A DNA stretch of 64,000 bases, from contig BCIG01000013.1 in assembly GCA_001599915.1 (NCBI GenBank), positions 62,001-126,000 on the forward strand, read 5' to 3'. The translations under genes and the position numbers were made by a program. This document shows, one piece after another, positions 55,277 through 64,000 of this stretch. The notes under the pieces are model-generated. The model was not told where the DNA came from and made no database searches. It was given only the letters and a program-made list of their open reading frames with translations. Source of the DNA: Symbiotaphrina buchneri (Eukaryota > Ascomycota > Symbiotaphrinales > Symbiotaphrinaceae). Position 1 is the first letter of the stretch. The number at the start of each line of letters is the position of its first letter.

Positions 55277-56192
55277 ATGGCCGAAGCGGCGAGTGTATAT
55301 CCTCCTTTGGACAAACGCCCTATCGCGAATACCATCGTTCTTTTCGATGTCGACAACACGCTCACTCCTGCTAGGCGGGTTAGTCTCTGCTGCTTCTGAC
55401 CCATGCGCATACTTTTACTGATGATACGCAGGCGGTGTCCCCTAAGATGCTTCAATTGCTATCCGCGCTGCGACACAAGGTCGCGGTAGGCTACGTTGGT
55501 GGATCCGATCTGGCCAAGCAACAGGAGCAACTAGGCACTTCCAGTATCCCTGTGACGTCTCTCTTCGACTTCTGCTTCGCCGAGAATGGCCTCACTGCAT
55601 ATCGATTGGGCGTGCCCTTGGCGTCGCACTCCTTCATCAAGTGGCTCGGCGAGCAGAAGTACAGCGAGCTCGTCAAGTTCATCCTGCACTACATTGCCGA
55701 TTTGGATATCCCCAAGAAGAGGGGCACATTCGTCGAGTTCAGGAACGGCATGATCAATGTAAGCCCAATTGGCCGCAATGCCTCAATTGAGGAGAGGAAC
55801 GAGTACCAGAAATACGACCTCGAGCACGGTGTGCGGGCAAAGTTTGTCGAGGTGCTGAAGGAGAAGTTCCCGGATCTGGGCCTCACGTAAGCTCCACCCC
55901 TTTGATCAGATGGCCGCGAATGCTAATCGTCACATGCAGATACTCCATTGGTGGTCAAATATCCTTTGATGTGTTTCCCGATGGTTGGGACAAAAGATAC
56001 TGCTTGCAACACGTCGAGAACGAAAAGAACCTCCCAGGAGGGGTCGAGTATACCACCATCCACTTCTTTGGGGACAAGACTGAGCTAGGCGGTAATGACC
56101 ACGAGATCTACGCAGATCCACGGACGATTGGTCACAGTGTGACCGGTCCGGATGACACATACGTGCAGGTGAAGAAATTGTTTGATCTGTGA
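55277..56192 (+). CDS. SEC53: Phosphomannomutase SEC53
   Basis: Three-exon gene for 269 residues: exons 55277-55378, 55432-55886 and 55940-56192. The enzyme interconverts mannose 6-phosphate and mannose 1-phosphate in the cytosol, feeding GDP-mannose for N- and O-glycosylation and GPI anchors. It is a HAD-fold enzyme. The catalytic motif is [15 protein letters not shown], with both aspartates. [51 protein letters not shown] and [20 protein letters not shown] are all canonical, as is the C-terminal [17 protein letters not shown]. The ATG at 55277 ([11 protein letters not shown]) lies in GCCATGG. Length fits the family. It supplies the same wall pathway as BIG1 and ERD1 in this window. Confidence 0.97.
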
Positions 56193-56442
56193 GTATCTTC
56201 ATGTCGTCGAGATATGAGATGCTATGCATGCATAATCAGATATTGGCCTGCTTGGCCCGCTGATACCCAGGAACAAATGAAAAGTTTCTATGTCGTCTAA
56301 TGACGTGCCCAAAACGCTTGCCGTTAACCATGTGTAAAGGTGCTCAGTTTAGACATGACACAAGAATTGAAATTTCTGCGATGTGCCAGATGGACCGTCT
56401 AGGAATATCGTGACACATTTGGCCATAGCACTCCATGCGCGC

Positions 56443-57324
56443 TCACATCAACAAGCGCCAAGCACCCAATATCAGCGCAGCTGTACCGGTACAGACACCC
56501 CTAGTAGTAGTTAGCATAGTCAGGAGAACTTGCAGAAAGCATGGGACGTACATCAGCCATTGCAGTGTCGAGAACTTCACACCCTCCACTCTCTCTCTGA
56601 GGCCGGCCACCTCCTGCTCGATCCTCGTCTCCGTCTCCTTGATTTTCAGTTCCTGCACATTTGCTTCCTCCCTGATCCTCCCCTTTTCAAGGTTCAGATC
56701 CAAACGAACACTAGCCTGCGTCCGGCTGATCTCATCCCGGAGTCTTGAATTCAATTTCGAGAGATCATTCGCCAGTTTCTCATGCGACGCCCTCGTCAAC
56801 GAGCTCTCGGTGGAGTCCGCCGAAAGTAATTCGGAGCGCAACTTCGCAAAATCAACCTTCTGGGTGTAGGTGGTGCGTTCCTGGTCTTCACGCAAGACCA
56901 TTGTACGGGTCAGATTCTGAATGGCTTCCTCGATGACATCGCTCAAGACGCGCATCATGGCCACCGCCTGATCCTCGCTGAAACCTTCGGACCGGAGACG
57001 TTGCACGAACTTCAACGTGTCGAAGTGGTGATCTCTTGGACGGAGTGGGGTTGCGGAGAAGGCCCTCTGCGCTTGACGCACAATGCTACGACCATTGACA
57101 GGTGTAGTAGATGGTGAAGAAGATATCCCAATGGCAGGTTTGTATGCCCGTCGTGAGCCTGTTACTGGCCATCCCTGCATACCCGGCCTATCGCGGGTTG
57201 ACGAACCGGACAGTGCCCGCGACTGGGCATAGGCCGTCGCTGAAGGAAAGACGGTGGCCTTCCATGTTAACTGCGGCAGTAGAAACCTGGGAAGGGTCTG
57301 TTGCAGAGATGAGGTGGAGGCCAT
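56443..57324 (-). CDS. FMP32: Mitochondrial coiled-coil protein, FMP32/MCUR1 (DUF1640) family
   Basis: Two-exon gene for 276 residues: exon 1 57324-56552, intron 56551-56501, exon 2 56500-56443. The first roughly 90 residues are Ser/Arg-rich and leader-like (LPRFLLPQLTWKATVFPSAT). The DUF1640 domain follows: HHFDTLKFVQRLRSEGFSED, QAVAMMRVLSDVIEEAIQNL, a long coiled coil (LTRASHEKLANDLSKLNSRL, RDEISRTQASVRLDLNLEKG) and a C-terminal membrane helix spliced as LQWLMGVCTGTAALILGAWR. Relatives in yeast and man act in the inner mitochondrial membrane on cytochrome oxidase assembly and calcium-uniporter regulation. The intron is 51 nt with no in-frame stop, so retention would insert 17 residues just before the membrane helix. 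A GCTAAC branch site supports splicing. Confidence 0.92.
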   Translation of the reverse strand: MASTSSLQQTLPRFLLPQLTWKATVFPSATAYAQSRALSGSSTRDRPGMQGWPVTGSRRAYKPAIGISSSPSTTPVNGRSIVRQAQRAFSATPLRPRDHHFDTLKFVQRLRSEGFSEDQAVAMMRVLSDVIEEAIQNLTRTMVLREDQERTTYTQKVDFAKLRSELLSADSTESSLTRASHEKLANDLSKLNSRLRDEISRTQASVRLDLNLEKGRIREEANVQELKIKETETRIEQEVAGLRERVEGVKFSTLQWLMYVPCFLQVLLTMLTTTRGVCTGTAALILGAWRLLM

Positions 57325-59023
57325 GACTGGGCTTGAGGTCGAGATTGAGGCTGCTACAGAGTCGTACTTTTAGAGATGGTGAAAGCATGAAGCGACACGC
57401 CTAGATGCCAAGGACGCAGGGCCAAGTCTACGGCTGACTAAGTCGATGCTCCTCCCATACGGCGATTGGCTGGCATTATCTGCATCTGATTTGTCCAGCA
57501 TTGCAAGGTGCAGTCTGTCCCTAGACCCATGGCCCAAACCCTTCTTTATCTTACGTGTAAAAGCTGACAGAGCTATCATGAAGCATTTTGCTCTGGACAT
57601 CTTACAGGAGACACAGGAACTATTCGGATCTTGGCACAAGGAGTAATGACCCAGTCTTTTAGCTGTGCCTGCAGAGTCGAATGATCTGCATGGTTTAAAG
57701 CATTGTCATCTGCATCACTCAGTTTAGATATTTCTAAAACAAGACGAAGCCGGGTTTGATCGTACACGGTGTACAGGCCGGTCTATTGAATCTTTACTCG
57801 GTACGAGTACCGTACCAAGCACGGATCGAATCATTCATCCTCCTGACTTTCGGGACCTGCCGTTCGAAAGCGAATCAACGGTGCCAAGAGGCCGATCTCA
57901 TGTCAGCTCCGTCAGCTTTTAGGGCTGATAGGAAGGTAAACAGGTCCGTCCGTCGTACCATGAACAATGCGGGTCGACAGAAATGGTTTGGCGCATTATG
58001 CCTTAAACCTCACACTTTCATACTGACTGCCCAGTAACTGGCATGAGGACAATGGAAGTGGGAAGTCGAGCAGATGCTTATCATGATCCATAAACCAGGG
58101 TCCTTATCGACCGTATCGGTAGCTCGTACACCAGTAAAGCACCACCACCCGCTGGCCAATCCGAGCGACGTTGTAGGCGCCCCAAGACCCGTCGCTGTGC
58201 GTGCCCAAAAGGCGGAGAAGGATGGCGCCAAAGGGAGCTAAGGACGAAGGTAAAGTGGCTCGACCTCGTACTTTTTGGTTGCTAGCGGCCTTCATCAGCC
58301 GCCAGCACATGCTGCCCTTTCCCTAAGGTGCAGAACCCTGGACGAATGGCGAGCGTTGCTGACCACCGACCAGGCACACCTTCCATCCAGGAGATGCGGT
58401 GCGACCAATCGATATGTCGCTTCTTCCCGGCCGGGCTAAGATTAGGCCTTCCCTTACACCCTGCCCCGGCAGCTTGACTGGATAAGGTAGGTAAGAGAAC
58501 GGGATTGGAAGGGAAGGCTGGACTTCACAGGTGGACGACCTACGATGCCTGCTCGGATCCTTGCACCTTCAACAGGCGTCAGCACTCTGTTAGCAAATGG
58601 CGGCATGGCCTATCATGGCAGCTCCCTTCGCGCCGTATTTGGACTCAGCGCTTGTGTCCCAGAGCGCCCCCGCCCATCTTCTTCGCATCCATCTCGGTGC
58701 TTCGAAGTCTGCACATTTGAAGAGCCAGGAGGGCCACATGGGAACAGCCCTGCAATAGGTCACACCCGTGGCAGCATCGCGCGCGCTTCCAGCAGCTCGT
58801 CCTGTCGTGCCACTGCGTCCCCATCTGCTAGGTGCTCCGGAAAAAGCGTACGGGTGTGTCATAGTAAAACGGGAGCGGACCCCACGACAGCTTTCTTTCT
58901 GACCGTTTTGCCTTTCCCTCCTCTACTGTATTGTTGAGCGAGCAGCATACGAGTTGTCCGTGAGACTTCACCTGAACGTACTGTTGAGGCTGGGTTCATA
59001 CATAGAAGGTCTCGGCAAGTATA
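57325..59023. promoter_or_regulatory. Long divergent region between FMP32 and a membrane-protein gene
   Basis: About 1.7 kb between divergent start codons with no supported gene. It includes a short GGTACGAGTACC palindrome near 57799-57810. Several frames of 60-130 codons on both strands (for example 58545-58937 plus, 58590-58862 minus) overlap and have no features. Confidence 0.5.
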
Positions 59024-60710
59024 ATGTCAAGCTTCAAAAAATACAGAACACATGATTCTGCAACCGGTCAAACCCCAAATCCTTTACCGTTGAGGGACGA
59101 AAACGAGAAGAAGAGCGGGATACAAGTCTCTGTTCGAGTACGATCACCTTCACAAGGCTCCTTAGCCTTGAGGACTCCAAGGACTCCTCGGTTTGCCGAA
59201 GCAACTGCGGTCTATTCTCCTATTGAACCTACCAAAACCAGCCGCAACCCCTTCGCCGATCCACCGGGCATCATGACGACGCATTACAGGCCTGAGGCGC
59301 AGCCCTCAGACATTGGATTCGGATATATCAATGGCAGTAGCTCACAGGAAGCATCTTACCCTGTGGCCGTCGAAGAGAATAAGCCTGGCTACCTTCCTCC
59401 TCCCACTCCCATGTCTCCTCTCAAGAGCGCCCTCAAGAGTCCAGGGGCTCCCCCGAGGGATTTGGGAGCTATTATGAGCCCCACGTTCCGTGAGGAACAA
59501 GTTTTGGAAAAGAGAGAGGAGGCCACAGAGAAAGAAAACGCTAGAGACGTGGTAAGTCCTCGAAATCCACCCGAAGAACGTTGAACTCTGAATTTAACGG
59601 CAGCTAATCCTACTCTAGAAAGCAAAAACTCGTGTGCGGATGGCCAAGTTTGTCCTCCGAGGGGTCAACTTCAGTTGCAGCCTGATCGTGCTGGCCATGC
59701 TTTCCACCACCTTTCAAATCTTCAATGCCACTAAGAGCCTCCCACCGCGCAACAACCTCCCTCCTTGGGCGGCGGGAACCAAAACGTGGCCTCAGATCAC
59801 TCTTTTGGTTATTGCCTGTGTTTCACTCTTCATGTCGTTGGTGGTTTTCTACGGCTACTGGCGTGGTGGTCACAAACGTGCCGAGAAGGTTGCCGTCTAC
59901 TACACCGTCTTCGCTGTCGGGTTCTTCGTTTTTAGTGTGGTTATGTGGGGCGTCGGTGCTGGTATCCTTCAGGGTTCGAAAGCACATAGCAACGGCACTG
60001 ATATATGGGGCTGGAGTTGCAAGGATAACACCCGTCGGGACCTGTTCCAACAGGATGTCCATTATGCCCTCGTCTGTAGGCTTCAGGTATGGCAGTGTGG
60101 TCGAATCGCCTGAGTGACACTGCTAACAATTGATCAGGATTGGTCTTTGGTCTGCTGCATCATCGAAGTCGTGGTGGAGGTCATCACTATAGCCATCTAC
60201 GGCATCGTCTTCTACCGCTTCTACTCGAAGCACCGCCTAAGGAAGTCGATGGATGTCCGAGACAAAGCGCGGAATGACCTGTATCTTGCACATCTCCGCG
60301 CTCAATCTGCACCCAACACTCCCGGTTTTGCGCCGTCAACTCCAGGCTACGGTCCTAGGACCCCTGGCTTTGGTCCGCGGACGCCGGGCTACCAGGCAGA
60401 CGCCTATTCACTGGCTGAAGAAGGCCTGTCCAGTCCCAGGTTCGTTGCTGACCAGAACATCTCCATGGCGACGCAGAAGCCTTTCACCTTGCAACCACCA
60501 CCTATTCGCGTGCAGCAAGCCACTCCCCGGCCAGCGCAGGATGGCTTTGAGCCGGCCAGCGTCGCCGCACCGGTTGCTCCTGGCGAGCAGGTGTACGAGG
60601 CGGTGCCCATCCCTGGGGCTTACAGCTCGCATCCGGGCCAGGCCATCACGACAGATGATCGAGTGGCCAGTCCACCAACTAGTCCGCGACTGCCTCCAAA
60701 TTATCGCTAA
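59024..60710 (+). CDS. Four-helix plasma-membrane protein, HAM-8-like (tentative)
   Basis: Three-exon gene for 522 residues: exons 59024-59551, 59619-60086 and 60138-60710. The N-terminal 175 residues are hydrophilic, rich in Ser/Pro, with TPRTPRFAEATAVYSPIEPT. Four membrane segments follow: FSCSLIVLAMLSTTFQIF, ITLLVIACVSLFMSLVVFYG, YYTVFAVGFFVFSVVMWGVG and CCIIEVVVEVITIAIYGIVF. An extracellular loop after the third has cysteines (WGWSCKDNTRRDLF, YALVCRLQDW). The cytoplasmic tail begins KHRLRKSMDVRDKARNDLYL and contains repeated TPGF/TPGY units. This MARVEL-like family is highly conserved in filamentous ascomycetes. I associate it with hyphal fusion (HAM-8 type), but this is from memory of the family and not proven here. 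Confidence 0.85.
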
Positions 60711-61127
60711 ACATTCTTTCGTTCTTCTTTTTGGGCTCCGGATTGGTCAAGACCCTCGCTTGAGTCTCTGTACCGCTTCACTCCTTTTCGGCTTGGAAGG
60801 ATTCATGGCGCACAAGAGGCGTCGGATATCATTGTTTCTATGAGCATCTATCATCTGTGGCTGTATACCAAATAATCTTCAAGATGGAACCATGGTCAAG
60901 ACCCCATCCACAGAACCGTAATGTTACATCTGCCCTTGAAGTAATTGTAAGATGAAGGGCATGAAGACACAAGGACGAAAATGCAATTTGAAACACGGGT
61001 TGAGAAGGTGATGTCACTTTCTGCCACTCATCACAAAGTCGCAGCAGCCAGCTCCAAAGATTATGTTAAAACATCCCCTGTTTGCGTCCAACCCTTTGGC
61101 CTCTCCTCCGCTATCCAGCCGAGAGGC
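60711..61127. other. Convergent 3' intergenic region
   Basis: 417 bp between convergent stop codons. Nothing beyond presumed 3' UTRs is seen. Confidence 0.5.
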
Positions 61128-62241
61128 CTATGAAGCCTTCTCCATGGCCACTCCCCTCTTCGCCATGACCTTCTTCACCACATCGTAGACCGCATCGGGG
61201 GACTTGGTGGCATCGATCTTCTCAACCTTGCCCTCCTTGTCGAAGTAGTTGACCACGGGCATGCTGGTCTCGATGAAGGTGCGGAAGCGCTTCTTGATGC
61301 TCTCGAGGTTGTCGTCGGCCCGGCCGGACGTCAAGCCGCGGTTCAATAGCCGCCGCTCCAGCTCGGACTCCGGGCAGTCGAAGAACAGCGTGAAGAGCGA
61401 GGGGCAGACGTTCTCCTCAAAATACAGAGCCTGGTCCATCTTGCGCGGGAAGCCTGACGTTTTCTCGAACATTAGCCATCCTGCTGCCGCAGCTTCCTTC
61501 CAACGAATTTGAAAGAGGGTGCGCCATACCATCGATCAAGAACTTGCCCTGGCCGCCATGCTTGGCCGCGCCCTTGTTCAGCGCCTCCGTCATGGCGTTC
61601 TCGAGCAGCTGCACCGTCACCTCCATGGGCACGATCTTGCCATCCCGAATGTAGTCCTTGATCAGCTGGCCAAACTCGCTACCTGGTCGCTCTTGCTCCG
61701 CCCGCAGTAGATCCCCCCCCGACAGGTGCACGAAGCCGTAGTCCCGCACCAAGTTGGCGCACTGCGTGCCCTTGCCGGCGCCGGGCCCGCCCAGGACGAA
61801 GATGACGCTGACGCCGGGAGGGGAGAAGGTCGGGGTCGCCTTCGAAGGGGCGGGCAGTCTGGCGTGCTCCTCGGGCGCTTCGATCGCTTGTTGAGGTTCT
61901 GGTGAGGAAGGTTTCAGAGATCATGCGAGAGAAAGGGTAAGGGGTTGGCCTATAGTACCAGATCGCCTCCGCACCATCATGGCGTACGTGCCTGGACCGA
62001 GCAGGGTGATCAAGACGAAGGGCCACACTCTGAATGGGCTCTTGCCCGGCGTGGGATTCTGTCCGGAAGAGTATCCACGGCGAAACGCGTGTTGAGGTTT
62101 CGACGGCTGCCGGGCCACGGCGCAGCGCAGAATAGGAGAGGTTGATGAAGAGGAAAAGGGGCGAGTTTTGGGGATGGTCTGCCGGGGGATAGAAGAAGTG
62201 AGACGGCTCACTGAGAGCCGAAGGGTATTAGGGAGCGACAT
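61128..62241 (-). CDS. URA6: UMP/CMP (uridylate) kinase URA6 with mitochondrial-type N-terminal extension
   Basis: Three-exon gene for 325 residues: exons 62241-61959, 61898-61530 and 61453-61128. It phosphorylates UMP and related nucleoside monophosphates with ATP. The kinase part has the P-loop [17 protein letters not shown] (about residues 127-143), the NMP-binding region ([28 protein letters not shown]), [13 protein letters not shown] restored by the second splice, and the LID region [15 protein letters not shown]. The first exon encodes about 94 residues of leader: Arg/Ser-rich with no acidic residues ([20 protein letters not shown]), then a membrane helix ([20 protein letters not shown]). 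This indicates import into or anchoring at mitochondria. Yeast Ura6 lacks such a leader. An internal start for a cytosolic form is not obvious. Confidence 0.93.
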
Positions 62242-62620
62242 GGCTGGGCGGAGGATTAAGAAAGGAGCGACAATGGGTTGGCGGAAATGGGATTCGAGAG
62301 GAGGATGACGCCGAGAACCTGATTCAGTGATGCTCCTAAGGCCAATTATTGTTCGCGGAGGTCACAAGCTTTTGGGGCGCACTGTCATTCAGGGTTGGTC
62401 TGCTGATTATGTAACACACCACTTGACACCCTCACCATACCGTGCGAGCGTGATAACTCGGCATCAGACCTGCATCCAACGCAATTGATGCAATGCTTTT
62501 GAGATCTATTGCGGTAGCTCAACAGTCCGCAATGCCATGAGAGAAAATCCCCCTTCTCATATGAAGCCCTTTAGCGCCTTCAGCCCGATAGAATGAACCA
62601 ACTGCACCCAAGTATGCACT
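62242..62620. other. Intergenic region between eIF3m and URA6
   Basis: 379 bp holding the URA6 promoter and the eIF3m 3' UTR; both genes are on the minus strand. Nothing specific is recognised. Confidence 0.45.
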
Positions 62621-64000
62621 CTAGTCTGCTCCAGTATCCACCGCTTCCCGCGCAGGCCTCCGACCTGCGCCCATGCCTTGTCCATTCATCTTGCCCTCGA
62701 TCTCCCGCAGCTCACGCTCCTTCTCCCGCAACACGTTCTCCCGCTCCCGCTTAACCACCTCCAGGACGGAGCGCAAGCTCTCCCGCCAGGTATCCAGACG
62801 AGCGGCAACCTCGTGCCATTGTTTCTCAGTGAACACTCGGTAGGTGCTGCGGTGGATGAGGAATGTCTGATTCATTTGGCTGAGTTTGCCTTCAACCAAT
62901 CCAGCCCTGATGACATCGATCACCCACATCTCAACATCTTCCGAAGGCACCTGAAGCGCATGAGCAATGGTGCCGTAGGGCAAGCTCCTTGACGGGGTAT
63001 TGGCAGCGACAGAAGCCAGGGTCAGTAAGCGTATCTTGCGAAGCAACGTTGCGTCGTCGAATTCCTTCTCCTCGACCCAGCCATCGTGTGACTCTTTGAA
63101 GTCATTGTAATCCTCCACCGTGTCCGCATTGAAGAGTTCAAGAAGCTCAAAGTGTGTAGGATGACTACGCCGCAGTGCTTGGATCGAGTCAAGGGGCGTA
63201 AGATCTTGGAAGTCGAAGGTGTGTGGGGAGAGGAGAGCGTGCTTCAGAGCACGGATAGATAAATTCTGTGCCTCCTCCGAGGATACATCCGAGGCAGGAA
63301 TGGTCCGCAAAGCGCGCAAAAGGTAGGTGTATGAGTCCCTGGTACAGATTAGTACGCGTAAGAATTCGTGATGGGTACATGAAAGACGGACTCATCATCC
63401 CCAGATTCTGCCGCTACATCAGCCAAACTGAGAAACAGGTTGCGCTGATCCTCTTCATCCACATCCCACTGAGAAACCCAGGCATCCAGAGATTTCAACT
63501 GCGGTCGCAGCATATCGAAAGAGCCGCTTGCCTTGACCACCCTCACAACGGCAAGGAAAACATGATACCGAGACTCATTGTCGGGTTGCAGGATATTGAA
63601 GATAGTGGAAAGGATCGACAGAGCAAGGCCAGGCCCGTTCGTTGGGGAACCAGTTATCGGACTCAACAGGTAATTGCAGATCTTGGGAAGGAAGATGTTG
63701 ATGTTGTCCGCTTGACGGACAAGGTGGAATAGGAGATTATAGGCCGAAACGAATTCTGTCTAAAGTCAGCCCTCCGCTCACGAGTGTTGTTGGGACACAA
63801 GACTGCCACGCACCTTTTTCAGGTGCGGAATTGAGGACAGCACTTCCTGTTACTAGGTTCTTCAGGATTTCTTCCTTCTGTCCTTGTTCCAGCAGTGGTC
63901 CGATCTCTGACTGAATGGCCGACGCATCATCACCTTGCGATTTCTTCAGACTGTCGAGGTATTGCGCGAACTCGTCGGCTAGCTCTTCGAAGGATCCTTC
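62621..64000 (-). CDS. eIF3 subunit m (PCI domain), N-terminus outside window
   Basis: The three exons visible are 64000-63814, 63755-63392 and 63338-62621, giving 422 residues in the window; the N-terminus lies beyond the right edge. eIF3m is a PCI-domain subunit of the eIF3 octamer core on the 40S ribosome. The sequence starts EGSFEELADEFAQYLDSLKK, then EFVSAYNLLFHLVRQADNIN and DSYTYLLRALRTIP. The PCI/winged-helix end follows (LLELFNADTVEDYNDF, LLRKIRLLTLASVAANTPSR, LPYGTIAHALQVPSEDVEMW, VIDVIRAGLVEGKLSQMNQT, FLIHRSTYRVFTEKQWHEVA). The basic, Gly-rich C-terminus ends RREAVDTGAD-like. Donor sites GTGCGT and GTCCGT are non-standard GT types, fixed by frame continuity. Confidence 0.94.

Overview
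The window is nuclear DNA from a filamentous ascomycete (Pezizomycotina). Genes carry one to five short spliceosomal introns, mostly 45-85 nt, with GT donors, CTRAY-like branch sites and AG acceptors. The gene set includes clear fungal markers: the velvet regulator VelB, sphingolipid C9-methyltransferase, Pan1, recyclin, BIG1 and a Csi2-type wall protein. Nothing bacterial, plasmid-like or CRISPR-like was seen. I cannot fix the class or genus from sequence alone. All exon borders below were read by eye from frame, splice signals and family similarity.

Layout. 1-3045: C-terminal part of eIF3b and a small DUF3602 (Par32-like) gene. 3046-6794: a 3.7 kb gene-free region rich in ACCTTA/TAAGGT motifs, in front of velB (6795-8117). 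9157-9937: a secreted CAP/PR-1 protein. 11446-14358: ERD1-like and PEX10, head to head. 14359-18348: gene-poor, holding a decayed gene, the U6 snRNA gene and a 371-bp MITE-like inverted-repeat element. 18349-29789: recyclin-1, a conserved protein of unknown role, tropomyosin, RRP17, BIG1, FCF1 and a Csi2-like membrane protein. 30311-36756: sphingolipid C9-methyltransferase, a 121-aa orphan, a DEDDy 3'-5' exonuclease and a six-exon LSM5 made of very small exons. 37414-42734: PAN1 and RPB11. 43780-50989: nitronate monooxygenase, a 156-aa conserved hypothetical, a tandem-chromodomain orphan and condensin BRN1. 51541-62241: a Na/Ca-exchanger-type cation transporter, phosphomannomutase SEC53, an FMP32/MCUR1-like mitochondrial protein, a four-helix plasma-membrane protein and URA6 with a mitochondrial-type leader. 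The right edge cuts eIF3m.

The genes are mainly housekeeping: translation initiation (eIF3b, eIF3m), rRNA processing (RRP17, FCF1), RNA metabolism (U6, LSM5, RPB11), secretion and wall building (ERD1, BIG1, SEC53, Csi2-like), actin, endocytosis and exocytosis (tropomyosin, PAN1, recyclin), and chromosomes (BRN1, the chromodomain gene). U6 RNA and LSM5 act in the same particle, since the Lsm2-8 ring binds the U6 3' end. VelB is the one developmental regulator. There is no secondary-metabolite cluster.

No wholly new multi-gene system is evident. The most interesting items are the tandem-chromodomain orphan, the MITE-like element with doubled terminal motifs, the U6 gene with a reversed B box about 235 bp downstream of its start, a GC-AG intron that decides the reading frame of recyclin, two phase-neutral introns without stops, and the micro-exon LSM5 gene.
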